A DNA stretch of 64,000 bases. Source: Cytobacillus depressus (GTDB lineage Bacteria > Bacillota > Bacilli > Bacillales > Cytobacillaceae). This document shows, one piece after another, positions 56,963 to 64,000 of the stretch (positions are counted from its first letter, which is position 1; each line of letters begins with the position of its first letter). The translations under genes were made by a program, and so were the position numbers. The DNA lies in NCBI RefSeq assembly GCF_008923245.1, contig NZ_WBOS01000001.1, forward strand, positions 372,001-436,000, written 5' to 3'. Under the pieces are notes generated by a model, which ran no database searches, had not been told where the DNA came from, and saw nothing but the letters and a program-made list of their open reading frames with translations.

Positions 56963-58441
56963 TTATTGCTGTCTTATGCGGTCTCCAGTCCGATTAATAC
57001 TAGGCCGCAGCTTTGATCCGGGAATCGATCTGCGGATTAACACCTGTAAAAAGGCCTTCGGGTAAAACGGAATAAACGGCCACAAATAAGGTGTATTAAA
57101 CGGCTTCTTGCTTGCCATCCAAAGAATGAATAGCGTAATTGAAATAATAAAACCTGGTGTATGAAAAATAGCAACTGCGATCAAAAAACAAAGCCTTGTG
57201 ATTTTATTCGCCACACTTAACTCATAGCTTGGGGTCGTATACGTCCCTATCGCGGCCAAAGAAACATACAAGATAACTTCAGGTACGAATAATCCAACAT
57301 CGATGGCTATTTGTCCAATTAATACAGCGGCAATCAACCCCATAGCAGTTGCAAGGGGAGTGGGAGTATGAATCGCTGCCATCCTTAAAATTTCGATACC
57401 AAAATCAGCTATAAATATTTGAAAAATCACCGGAACATTCGTTTCTTTGCTCGGACCAATAAAAGCAAGTTTTTCCGGCAAAATGGACGGCTCTAAATAA
57501 AATAAAAACCAAAGCGGCAACAGAAACAAGGAGGATAGGATACCGATATAACGCATCCATCGTTCAAACGTTCCAACTGCAGGTGATTGTCTATATTCCT
57601 CTGCATGCTGCATATGATAAAAATACGTCGTAGGCGTGATAATGACACTTGGCGATGTATCTACATAGACGAGTACATGCCCTTCAAGCAGGTGGGTAGC
57701 TGCAACATCTGCACGTTCCGTATAACGAACGAATGGAAACGGATCATATCCTTGTCTGAAAAGAAATTCCTCAACGGTTTTATCTGCCATCGGAATCCCA
57801 TCAACCTTGATATTTCCAATCTCGTCTCGGATGATATTAATTAAATCCTCATTGGCAATATCCTTAATATAGCCAATAGCCACATCTGTTTTCGAACGTT
57901 CACCGACTGAAGTGATTTCAAATCGAAGTCTTTCATCCCTAATTCTTCTTCTCGTTAATGCCGTATTTAAAATAATATTTTCTACAAATCCATCCCTTGA
58001 ACCGCGAATAACCTTTTCTATATCTGGCTCCTGGGTGGACCTGCCTGGATAGCTGCGGACATCAATAACTAGTGCAGTCGATTCCCCTTCAATAACAACA
58101 ACAATTAAACCAGAAAGAACTTGATCGACAAGTTCATCCATCGTCTTTATTTTTTCAACCGAATCGTGAACTAAACGATTTTCAATAATTTCAAAAATCT
58201 TGCTTGATTGTTTCTCATTTTCATTTATTCGAACAAGCTCTTCAATTAAATGAACAATAATCAGTGAGTCTGTTAAACCATTTACATAATATAAATGCAC
58301 ATCTTTGCGAAGAATGTTCAGCTTCCTTATCCCTAAATCAAAACTTACACCCAGCCCGACCCGGTCTTTCATATATTTCTCAATAACACTTACTGATTCA
58401 GGAATCGGCAGCATATTACTATTCTGCTTGTCGTTTGACAC
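56963..58441 (-). CDS. spoVAF: Stage V sporulation protein AF
   Basis: Spore inner-membrane protein of the GerA A-subunit family. 492 residues: soluble N-terminal domain (about 1-290) with [15 protein letters not shown] and [22 protein letters not shown], then about five transmembrane helices. Last gene of the operon; overlaps spoVAEA by 23 bp. Confidence 0.93.
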   Translation of the reverse strand: MSNDKQNSNMLPIPESVSVIEKYMKDRVGLGVSFDLGIRKLNILRKDVHLYYVNGLTDSLIIVHLIEELVRINENEKQSSKIFEIIENRLVHDSVEKIKTMDELVDQVLSGLIVVVIEGESTALVIDVRSYPGRSTQEPDIEKVIRGSRDGFVENIILNTALTRRRIRDERLRFEITSVGERSKTDVAIGYIKDIANEDLINIIRDEIGNIKVDGIPMADKTVEEFLFRQGYDPFPFVRYTERADVAATHLLEGHVLVYVDTSPSVIITPTTYFYHMQHAEEYRQSPAVGTFERWMRYIGILSSLFLLPLWFLFYLEPSILPEKLAFIGPSKETNVPVIFQIFIADFGIEILRMAAIHTPTPLATAMGLIAAVLIGQIAIDVGLFVPEVILYVSLAAIGTYTTPSYELSVANKITRLCFLIAVAIFHTPGFIISITLFILWMASKKPFNTPYLWPFIPFYPKAFLQVLIRRSIPGSKLRPSINRTGDRIRQQ

Positions 58442-59003
58442 GGTAACCGCTCCTTTCCATAATGAGCTCTACAGCTTTCATCGTTATCGGTGATCCCTTT
58501 TCAAGATCATCCATTTTTGCCATTTTTCCAACATCACCAATTCCTACGATGATTGGAATATTCAATTCATCCAGACAATACACAGTGTCGCCATTTAGCC
58601 GCCCAACATCCATTTCTGGCAAGCCATATTTATCTACACCGAATGGCGTCAGCTCACCTTCGCGATCGATACATACATTTACTTTTGTCCACTCTGATTG
58701 CCTTGTTTTAGCAGCAACCGCAATGACTCCTAGAACGTGAATATCCTGATGGCAAGCTACATATTTTAAAGCCTTTTCTCCTGCTCCCTCTCCAACAAAG
58801 CCGCTATCATCAAACATGACAAAAACTGGATCGTGAGAAGCTTTTTTGATTAGTTTTACAATTTGGGGACCGTCCAAAACCGTAGGATTCCCGTGTGAAT
58901 GGGAGATACACCTTCCACCTACAGCCTTTGCGACATATTCGATTGACCGTCTTGCATAATCATCCCCGTCAGTTACTAGAATTACGCTTCTCCTATTATC
59001 CAT
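58419..59003 (-). CDS. spoVAEA: Stage V sporulation protein AEA
   Basis: 194-residue soluble spore protein. Starts [20 protein letters not shown] and holds [15 protein letters not shown] and [12 protein letters not shown]. Outer-leaflet associated in B. subtilis spores. It directly follows spoVAB after 31 bp with AAAGGAT as ribosome site, whereas in B. subtilis spoVAC, AD and AEB come between. Confidence 0.93.
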   Translation of the reverse strand: MDNRRSVILVTDGDDYARRSIEYVAKAVGGRCISHSHGNPTVLDGPQIVKLIKKASHDPVFVMFDDSGFVGEGAGEKALKYVACHQDIHVLGVIAVAAKTRQSEWTKVNVCIDREGELTPFGVDKYGLPEMDVGRLNGDTVYCLDELNIPIIVGIGDVGKMAKMDDLEKGSPITMKAVELIMERSGYRVKRQAE

Positions 59004-59034
59004 ACAAATGATCCTTTCGTTATAGTTTCGTATT

Positions 59035-59460
59035 TCATTTGTTTACAAAATACACCCATTGAAACAAGGAGCCTAATATCTTTCCAAAAACAATGGCCAT
59101 TAGCAATATGGCGATTTGGCCGTCTATACCAATTCTTTTCGCAAGAATAGGCAGAACATTTAACACCTCGGTTAAAGCAGCAGCTACCATCCCAACAAAA
59201 ACTCCAGAAGCAAGACCAATTGGGAATAATAAATAAGGGGTAATGAGTAATACAGGATCCCATAATGTCGCAACTGTGCCAAACACGGCCCCTAAAACAA
59301 CAGACCATTCATAAAAACGGACCATTTTCATTGTTTTTGTCAGTTGTGTAAGCCTTGGAATGATGCCAAATACCGTTAAAAAAGCGACAAATCCCGATCC
59401 GACCGCCAGTCCGCCAGCAAGACCGATAAATATGACAATTACTACATTAATGGTCGTCAA
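59035..59460 (-). CDS. spoVAB: Stage V sporulation protein AB
   Basis: 141 residues, four to five transmembrane helices, starting [24 protein letters not shown]. Same length as the B. subtilis protein. Overlaps spoVAA by 14 bp. Part of the dipicolinic acid transport set, exact role unknown. Confidence 0.93.
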   Translation of the reverse strand: MTTINVVIVIFIGLAGGLAVGSGFVAFLTVFGIIPRLTQLTKTMKMVRFYEWSVVLGAVFGTVATLWDPVLLITPYLLFPIGLASGVFVGMVAAALTEVLNVLPILAKRIGIDGQIAILLMAIVFGKILGSLFQWVYFVNK

Positions 59461-60067
59461 CTTGTCTCATACTTTCTTTGTTTTCATGAATGGAAATATA
59501 ATTGTCCAAATCCATTTGATAATTGAACATTTCAACTTCTAGCGGACTCGGTTCTTCATTTAAACGCTTCTTAAATAAATGGTTAAAAAAAAGAATCATT
59601 CCTAACCCTAAGCCGAATGAATAGGGAATTTGAAAAATTAACGGGTTTGCATCAATTTCCCCTGTCATGATCGTATAAATTCGTTGTTGAACAGCTCTCA
59701 TGCTTACATCCTCATGGAAATTCATAATGGTTAATGCTGCACCAAAAAATAATAAGAGCCATACTAAAATAAACAATGGAAGTGATACCTTCCTTTTTTT
59801 TGCAACTACTTCAACAATGATCTGTGATGGCCCTACCGTTTGTATTTCAGTATTTGGAATTGTCATAGTCATTAAACGGATAACTCTCATAATATCAATG
59901 ACAATCATGTTGCGGTCCTTTTCACTCACCTCATAAATTTTGAGTTCTTTGAGTTGCTCATACATATTTTCATCGGCAATTAATTGCGCAATGTCCTTTA
60001 GAAAAATGGTCGCATTTGGCCTAGTTTGCAAACGATGTCGTAAGCGGATGTAAACGGTTTGTTCCAT
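59447..60067 (-). CDS. spoVAA: Stage V sporulation protein AA
   Basis: 206 residues: a soluble N-terminal part (about 1-95, VYIRLRHRLQTRPNATI) and two C-terminal transmembrane helices (about 98-116 and 147-165). ATG chosen with AGGAAGTGAG ahead, rather than the GTG that lies in it. First gene of the operon, behind a sigma-G type -10. Confidence 0.93.
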   Translation of the reverse strand: MEQTVYIRLRHRLQTRPNATIFLKDIAQLIADENMYEQLKELKIYEVSEKDRNMIVIDIMRVIRLMTMTIPNTEIQTVGPSQIIVEVVAKKRKVSLPLFILVWLLLFFGAALTIMNFHEDVSMRAVQQRIYTIMTGEIDANPLIFQIPYSFGLGLGMILFFNHLFKKRLNEEPSPLEVEMFNYQMDLDNYISIHENKESMRQVDDH

Positions 60068-60104
60068 TTTTCTCACTTCCTGATCATTAATTTCCTTATA
60101 TATG

Positions 60105-60133
60105 TAGTATGAGTTACAAATATTGACTTCATG
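60105..60133 (-). promoter_or_regulatory. Sigma-G promoter of the spoVA operon
   Basis: Minus strand CATACTA is a perfect sigma-G -10; CATGAA 16 nt upstream partly matches the -35. Forespore expression of spoVA is established in B. subtilis. Confidence 0.65.
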
Positions 60134-60162
60134 ATTACTAATAATTGGAAAGGGAGAAATGT

Positions 60163-60196
60163 AAAAAAACCGTATGGATTTAAATATCCATACGGC
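60163..60196 (-). terminator. Terminator embedded in the 3' end of sigF
   Basis: CCGTATGGAT and ATCCATACGG form a 10-bp stem; TTTTTTT follows on the minus strand. The 5' arm encodes the last residues of sigma-F. Confidence 0.88.
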
Positions 60197-60938
60197 CCTT
60201 CATTTGCTGGAGAATCTTTTTTTCCAGTCTGGAGACTTGAACTTGTGATATCCCCAGTCTTACAGCAACTTCAGATTGGGTTTGATCTTTATAATATCGT
60301 AAATAAACAATTAACCTCTCTCTATCATCTAGTTCATTGATCGCTTCTTTTAAAGCGATTTTATCAAACCATTTGCCTTCATTGCCATCGTCAATTTGAT
60401 CAAGCAATGTAATCGGGTCTCCATCGTTTTCATACACGGTTTCATGTATGGACGAAGGAGTTCGCGCCGCTTCTTGGGCAAGAATAATGTCCTCTGGTGG
60501 AATATCAAGAAACTCAGAAATTTCATTTACAGTTGGGATCCGGCCAAGCGTTTTGGACAATTCGTCTTTGGCTTTGCGAATTTTATTCCCCATTTCCTTC
60601 AGCGAGCGGCTGACTTTCACTGTTCCATCATCACGAATAAAACGCTGGATCTCACCAATAATCATCGGGACAGCATAAGTTGAAAACTTAACATCATAGC
60701 TAAGATCAAATTTATCAACAGATTTTAGCAAACCAATACAACCGATTTGGAAAAGATCGTCCGGTTCATATCCCCTGTTTAAAAAGCGCTGGACGACAGA
60801 CCAGACAAGACGCATGTTTTTTTGGACAATTGTATCACGGGCATTCTGATCGCCATCTTGGCTCTTTTTAATAAGATCCTTAACTTCATAATCCTTCAAA
60901 AATGCTTGACCTTTTTCTGCTTTTACCTCCACATCCAT
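60180..60938 (-). CDS. sigF: Forespore sigma factor SigF
   Basis: First compartment-specific sigma factor. 252 residues: region 2 (MRLVWSVVQRFLNRGYEPDDLFQIGCIGLLKSV), region 3 and region 4 (QSEVAVRLGISQVQVSRLEKKIL). Held inactive by SpoIIAB. Third gene of the spoIIA operon, 11 bp after spoIIAB. Confidence 0.97.
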   Translation of the reverse strand: MDVEVKAEKGQAFLKDYEVKDLIKKSQDGDQNARDTIVQKNMRLVWSVVQRFLNRGYEPDDLFQIGCIGLLKSVDKFDLSYDVKFSTYAVPMIIGEIQRFIRDDGTVKVSRSLKEMGNKIRKAKDELSKTLGRIPTVNEISEFLDIPPEDIILAQEAARTPSSIHETVYENDGDPITLLDQIDDGNEGKWFDKIALKEAINELDDRERLIVYLRYYKDQTQSEVAVRLGISQVQVSRLEKKILQQMKGRMDI

Positions 60939-60949
60939 AGCAAGACTCC

Positions 60950-61390
60950 TTAATTACACAGCATTTTACTTTTTGATAAATGCTTTCTTAATCGGATCTC
61001 TGTGCCTTTCCCCGGGTGCGATTGAATTTCGATTTCATCCATGAAATTTTCCATAATTGTAAAACCCATTCCTGATCTTTCTAGCTCAGGCTTCGTTGTG
61101 AACAGCGGCTGGCGGGCTTCTTCTACATCCAAAATTCCTATTCCCTCATCCCTAATCGACATATCAACAAAGCCATCCTCCATTTTAACGGAAATATACA
61201 CTACACCATTTGGATCTTGGTTATAGCCATGAATAATGGCATTTGTTACTGCTTCAGATACAACTGTCTTTATTTCTGTCAACTCATTCATCGTTGGATC
61301 TAGCTGCGTAATAAACGCCGCTACCGTTACACGGGCAAAAGATTCATTTTGGCTTAATGCACTGAATTGAATATGCATTTCATTTTTCAT
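60950..61390 (-). CDS. spoIIAB: Anti-sigma-F factor and kinase SpoIIAB
   Basis: Binds sigma-F with ATP and phosphorylates SpoIIAA. 146 residues, GHKL fold: N box [12 protein letters not shown]1 DEGIGI, and ATP-lid [18 protein letters not shown]. The start MKNEMHIQF has GGGGGT 8 nt upstream, within the end of spoIIAA; a reading 10 codons longer is not in the family. Confidence 0.97.
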   Translation of the reverse strand: MKNEMHIQFSALSQNESFARVTVAAFITQLDPTMNELTEIKTVVSEAVTNAIIHGYNQDPNGVVYISVKMEDGFVDMSIRDEGIGILDVEEARQPLFTTKPELERSGMGFTIMENFMDEIEIQSHPGKGTEIRLRKHLSKSKMLCN

Positions 61391-61391
61391 A

Positions 61392-61742
61392 TTAAGCAAC
61401 CCCCAGTCTTTGCAAAGCATATTCTTCTGTCGGCTCTAAGCGAATAATCTTAAATAATCCCGACATTTCGAATAATCTTTGTACAGCTGGAGAAATCGCA
61501 CAGACAACCATCTCACCGTGATGCTGCTTGATTTGTTTATATCTGCCAAGAATAACTCCTAACCCTGAGCTGTCCATAAATGAAAGCTGCTCAAGATTTA
61601 AAACAATATGCTGAATATCATAATCTTCAATTGCCTTCGTCGCTTTTTCACGAAGGTCATCAGCTGAATGATGATCAAGTTCACCGCTAAGACGAATACA
61701 AAGAACATCTTTTTTCACTTCTAAATTAGTCGAAAGACTCAC
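61392..61742 (-). CDS. spoIIAA: Anti-anti-sigma-F factor SpoIIAA
   Basis: Dephosphorylated form releases sigma-F from SpoIIAB. 116 residues, STAS fold; the phospho-acceptor Ser lies in [17 protein letters not shown] place the start at a GTG, because AGGAGG lies 8 nt upstream and the product [18 protein letters not shown] aligns with B. subtilis MSLGIDMNVKESVLCIRL. The in-frame ATG two codons earlier is only 2-3 nt from the ribosome site. Confidence 0.95.
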   Translation of the reverse strand: MSLSTNLEVKKDVLCIRLSGELDHHSADDLREKATKAIEDYDIQHIVLNLEQLSFMDSSGLGVILGRYKQIKQHHGEMVVCAISPAVQRLFEMSGLFKIIRLEPTEEYALQRLGVA

Positions 61743-61778
61743 TATCATAGCCTCCTTATCTAGCATCTAGTGAGTCCA

Positions 61779-61806
61779 ATTCGATATTTTAACCCGGAAT
61801 TCCTTC
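61779..61806 (-). promoter_or_regulatory. Sigma-H promoter of the spoIIA operon
   Basis: Minus strand GAAGGAATT, 12 nt, ATCGAAT: all defined positions of the sigma-H -35 (RNAGGAWWW) and -10 (RNNGAAT) match. Spo0A boxes were not clearly found. Confidence 0.82.
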
Positions 61807-61871
61807 CTTAAGACAAAACTAGTGTTAATTCGCTAAAAGTAGAAAGCATATTTTTCATTTCGACAAACCGG

Positions 61872-63038
61872 CTATTTTCCCGCTCTTGTAAACATTCCCA
61901 TTGAACGTTTATACAGAGTCCACCAATTTGCTTCCTTGCTGTCCTCTTTTGCGACTAGCGGACTTTCTACTAATGTTTTGCCATCTTGAATAAGCTTTAA
62001 TGTGCCAACTTTGTCTCCTTTTTTAACTGGGGCTTTGACATTTTTGTTTAAAGTAACCTTTTGCTTAATGTTTTCGATGCTATCCCCTTTCTTTGTTAAA
62101 AGGGAGATCGATTCACTTGTAAGTGCCTCGATTTTTTTCTTATCACCTTTACTAATGGCTACATGACCAAGAGTAACGTTTCTTTTAAACATCGGATGGG
62201 TTTGATATTGGCTAAATGCATAGTCGAGCATTTTTGTTACTTGGGCATTCCGCTCTTTAGAAGTTGGAGCCCCAAACACAACTGCTATAACACGCATGCC
62301 ATTCTTTTGCGCCGTAGCCGTTAAACAGTATTTCGCCTCATTTGTAAATCCAGTTTTTAAACCATCTACACCTGGATAGAAGCGAACTAAGCGATTCGTA
62401 TTTACAAGCCAAAACTTCTTGTCTGTATCTTCACGCAAATAAGATTCATACATACTTGTAAACTTCGTTATTCCTTCATATTTCAGCAATTCCTTCGCCA
62501 TAATGGCCATATCATGTGCTGAACTATAGTCGTCTTTACCTGGTAATCCGGTTGCTGATTTAAATTCAGTATTTTTTAAACCGAGCTCTTGTGCTTTTTT
62601 ATTCATTCGTTTAACAAATTCTTCCTCCGAACCTGCAAGCCTTTCCGCCATAGCCACAGATGCATCATTACCTGAAGCAATAGCAATTCCTTGGAGCATC
62701 TGCTCTGTCGTCATTTCTTCTCCTGGTTCTAGGAAAATTTGTGATCCACCCATGGAGGCTGCATACTCACTTGTGCGGATTTTTTCTTTCATTGAGAGCT
62801 TCCCTTCATCAATCGCTTCCATAATGAGAAGCATCGTCATCACCTTTGTCATGCTCGCAGGCGGAAGTTTATCATGACTGTTTTTTTCATAAAGAACGGT
62901 CCCTGTATCCCGCTCAATTAAAATAGCAGACTTTACATTATCGGCTAATTCGGCTCCGTTTTCCCTTGCCAAAGCAGATGGGGCAAAGGTAGAGGCTAAT
63001 AAAAATGACATCATAATAAATGACACTACTCGTTTCAT
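61872..63038 (-). CDS. dacF: D-alanyl-D-alanine carboxypeptidase DacF
   Basis: Forespore PBP that regulates peptide cross-linking in cortex. Signal peptide (about 1-24), motifs SMTK (about 62), SGN (about 123) and KTG in DGLKTGFT, plus a C-terminal PBP5 beta domain. 388 residues; ATG chosen with GGAGGG 7 nt upstream. No terminator before spoIIAA, so read-through into the operon is likely, as in B. subtilis. Confidence 0.95.
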   Translation of the reverse strand: MKRVVSFIMMSFLLASTFAPSALARENGAELADNVKSAILIERDTGTVLYEKNSHDKLPPASMTKVMTMLLIMEAIDEGKLSMKEKIRTSEYAASMGGSQIFLEPGEEMTTEQMLQGIAIASGNDASVAMAERLAGSEEEFVKRMNKKAQELGLKNTEFKSATGLPGKDDYSSAHDMAIMAKELLKYEGITKFTSMYESYLREDTDKKFWLVNTNRLVRFYPGVDGLKTGFTNEAKYCLTATAQKNGMRVIAVVFGAPTSKERNAQVTKMLDYAFSQYQTHPMFKRNVTLGHVAISKGDKKKIEALTSESISLLTKKGDSIENIKQKVTLNKNVKAPVKKGDKVGTLKLIQDGKTLVESPLVAKEDSKEANWWTLYKRSMGMFTRAGK

Positions 63039-63066
63039 CACATAACCCTCCATTCTTTATAGCCTC

Positions 63067-63095
63067 CATCTTTTCCATTTGAAGGGAAATTATTC
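63067..63095 (-). promoter_or_regulatory. Possible sigma-F promoter of dacF
   Basis: Minus strand GAATA, 14 nt, GGAAAAGATG; nine of ten positions of the sigma-F -10 GGNNANAMTR match. Spacing is one short. dacF is known to be sigma-F dependent in B. subtilis. Confidence 0.5.
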
Positions 63096-63183
63096 AATTC
63101 ATTTTCGATTAAAATGGATATTTTCTTCTTGAATGGGTATTTTAAAAAATTGTGCAGAACATTAATTTATTCGTTTTAAGTTT

Positions 63184-63381
63184 GCCCGTTGATTTCCGCT
63201 GCGGGCAATTGCTTTCCGCGGGCGGTCGGGGAGCCTCCTCGTCACTAACGCTCCTGCGGGGTCTCTCCCCTGACTCGCTTTTCCCGCAGGACATTGAATT
63301 AACATCCCTGAATGGACACCGCACAACAAAATGCGTATGCATTTTGGAGGAGTCAAGTGCCCTCCGCTCCAATCAACTCAG
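63184..63381. repeat. Family A repeat, copy A5 (long form)
   Basis: GCCCGTTGATTTCCGCTGC to CCGCTCCAATCAACTCAG with the GGTCGGGGAGCCTCCTCG, CTCCTGCGGGGTCTC and AATGCGTATGCATTTTGG segments shared with A1. Reading frames on both strands across it are not genes. With C13 it fills the 538-bp dacF-pdp gap. Confidence 0.87.
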
Positions 63382-63404
63382 TAGTTAAATAAATATCACT
63401 TTTA

Positions 63405-63441
63405 AAAAAAACGCCAGCGGACATTTAATCCACTGACGCTT
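63405..63441 (-). terminator. Terminator of pdp
   Basis: GCGTCAGTGGA pairs with TCCGCTGGCGT (two G-U pairs) and TTTTTTT follows on the minus strand. It lies beyond the C13 repeat, so the repeat would be transcribed with pdp. Confidence 0.7.
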
Positions 63442-63447
63442 TTCTTT

Positions 63448-63569
63448 GTTTAGCTCCAACGGCTAGCCCCTCGAGGTCATAAGCCACTTTATAAATGAAG
63501 GCAAAGTACGCCTTCATTCATAAAGCGTCTTATGCTTGTCGGGGCTGAGCAAGCCGTTTCCACTTTTCT
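63448..63569 (-). repeat. Family C repeat, copy C13 (variant apex)
   Basis: Reverse copy TTTAGCTCCAACGGCTAGC to GCCGTTTCCACTTTTC. The apical stem CTTTATAAATGAAGGC pairs with GCCTTCATTCATAAAG, a compensated relative of the C8 apex. It ends 7 bp from the pdp stop. Confidence 0.88.
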
Positions 63570-63576
63570 TAACTAT

Positions 63577-64000
63577 TTACTTTGTAATTTCCTCGTAAAC
63601 TAAAACTGGAGGGTTTACTTTTTCACTGGAAATTCTTATATTTTCGTATAATTTAGCTTTTACTTCATCAATGTTTTCGAAATTGCTGTAAATGGTCACG
63701 AGTGACTCGCCTTTTTTCACATGGTCGCCAATCTTTTTGCGAAGAACAAGGCCAACAGCTAGATCAATAACAGATTCTTTCGTTGCTCTCCCTGCACCGA
63801 GAAGCATTGCCGCAGTTCCGATTTCATCAGCAACTATTTCGGACACATAGCCTTCATCTTTTGCTTCCAGTTCAAAAGTGTATTTCGCTTGTGGAAGCTT
63901 GCTTGGATCATCAATAATAGATGCATCTCCGCCTTGTGAAGTTAAGAAGGTTTTGAACACTTCTAGAGCTGTCCCATCTTTCATTACTTTAACCAGCATT
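63577..64000 (-). CDS. pdp: Pyrimidine-nucleoside phosphorylase, C-terminal part
   Basis: Cleaves uridine and thymidine with phosphate in nucleoside salvage. Only the last ~141 of about 433 residues are inside. The end of the alpha/beta phosphate domain and the C-terminal beta domain (GAGRATKESVIDLAVGLVLRKKIGDHVKKGE) are clear. The reading frame continues to the window edge. Next to dacF, where many Bacillaceae have deoB-punA-pdp. Confidence 0.92.
   Translation of the reverse strand, partial: MLVKVMKDGTALEVFKTFLTSQGGDASIIDDPSKLPQAKYTFELEAKDEGYVSEIVADEIGTAAMLLGAGRATKESVIDLAVGLVLRKKIGDHVKKGESLVTIYSNFENIDEVKAKLYENIRISSEKVNPPVLVYEEITK

Noticed and set aside
58982..59308. 108-codon minus-strand frame overlapping spoVAB and spoVAEA
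   Set aside because: Cys- and Trp-rich shadow of spoVAB in another frame.
63142..63388. Three reading frames of 64-78 codons on both strands
   Set aside because: Translation of repeat A5; GC-rich repeat DNA gives open frames by chance.

Overview
The window is chromosomal DNA from a mesophilic, low-GC, endospore-forming member of the Bacillaceae. Gene content, protein sequences and gene order follow the Bacillus subtilis aroC to dacF segment almost gene for gene. The genus cannot be fixed from the sequence alone; a Cytobacillus, Mesobacillus or Neobacillus type organism is my inference from the style of the intergenic repeats. Nearly every gene lies on the minus strand. No insertion sequence, transposase, prophage gene, CRISPR array, tRNA or rRNA was seen.

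Layout, left to right. Positions 1-9.2 kb: aroC (runs off the left edge), cheR, ndk, the menaquinone/heptaprenyl genes hepT-menG-hepS, the TRAP gene mtrB with folE, the HU gene hbs and the spore-coat ATPase gene spoIVA. 9.2-19.4 kb: yphF, yphE, gpsA, der, yphA, ypzI, fni, the S1 homologue ypfD, plsC, cmk and ypfB. 19.5-23.7 kb: the c-di-GMP receptor motI (ypfA), ypeB-sleB (cortex lysis during germination) and prsW. 24-28.3 kb: an asparaginase, ypdA (bacillithiol disulfide reductase), an intact glutamate dehydrogenase gene and mecB. 28.4-36.7 kb: ypbG, two small extra genes, the divergent cotJABC coat operon, then ypbF-ypbE-ypbD-recQ-ypbB and ferredoxin. 36.8-47.3 kb: ribU under an FMN riboswitch, rsiX-sigX with a recognisable sigma-X promoter, resABCDE (cytochrome c maturation and its two-component system) and rluB. 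47.5-55 kb: spmAB-dacB, sodF, a 139-residue orphan, scpAB, a YjcZ peptide, ypuF and a lone ribT. 55.4-64 kb: lysA, a shortened spoVA operon (AA, AB, AEA, AF), the spoIIA operon (spoIIAA-spoIIAB-sigF) with a textbook sigma-H promoter, dacF and the 3' part of pdp.

Functionally the window joins central metabolism (aromatic amino acids, isoprenoids, quinones, lysine, glutamate, nucleotides), respiration and electron transfer (Res genes, ferredoxin, quinone synthesis), chromosome upkeep (HU, ScpAB, RecQ, Der) and a dense set of sporulation and germination genes under sigma-H, -F, -E, -G and probably -K control.

The most unusual content is between the genes. At least 25 copies of three repeat families fill most gaps above 300 bp. 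Family A has conserved TTGATTTCC and CCAATCAAC ends and lengths from about 28 to 200 bp. Family B is 155-275 bp with TTTAT/ATAAA at its borders. Family C is a 120-300 bp long imperfect hairpin. Copies within a family keep their pairing by compensatory changes. A 52-53 bp module sits inside both B and C copies, each time in the GTCCT loop of a small hairpin and flanked by a 5-bp GTCCT duplication; empty versions of the same site also occur in the window. This nested, loop-targeted module and the recurring RTCCT-loop hairpins are the best candidates for an undescribed system here.
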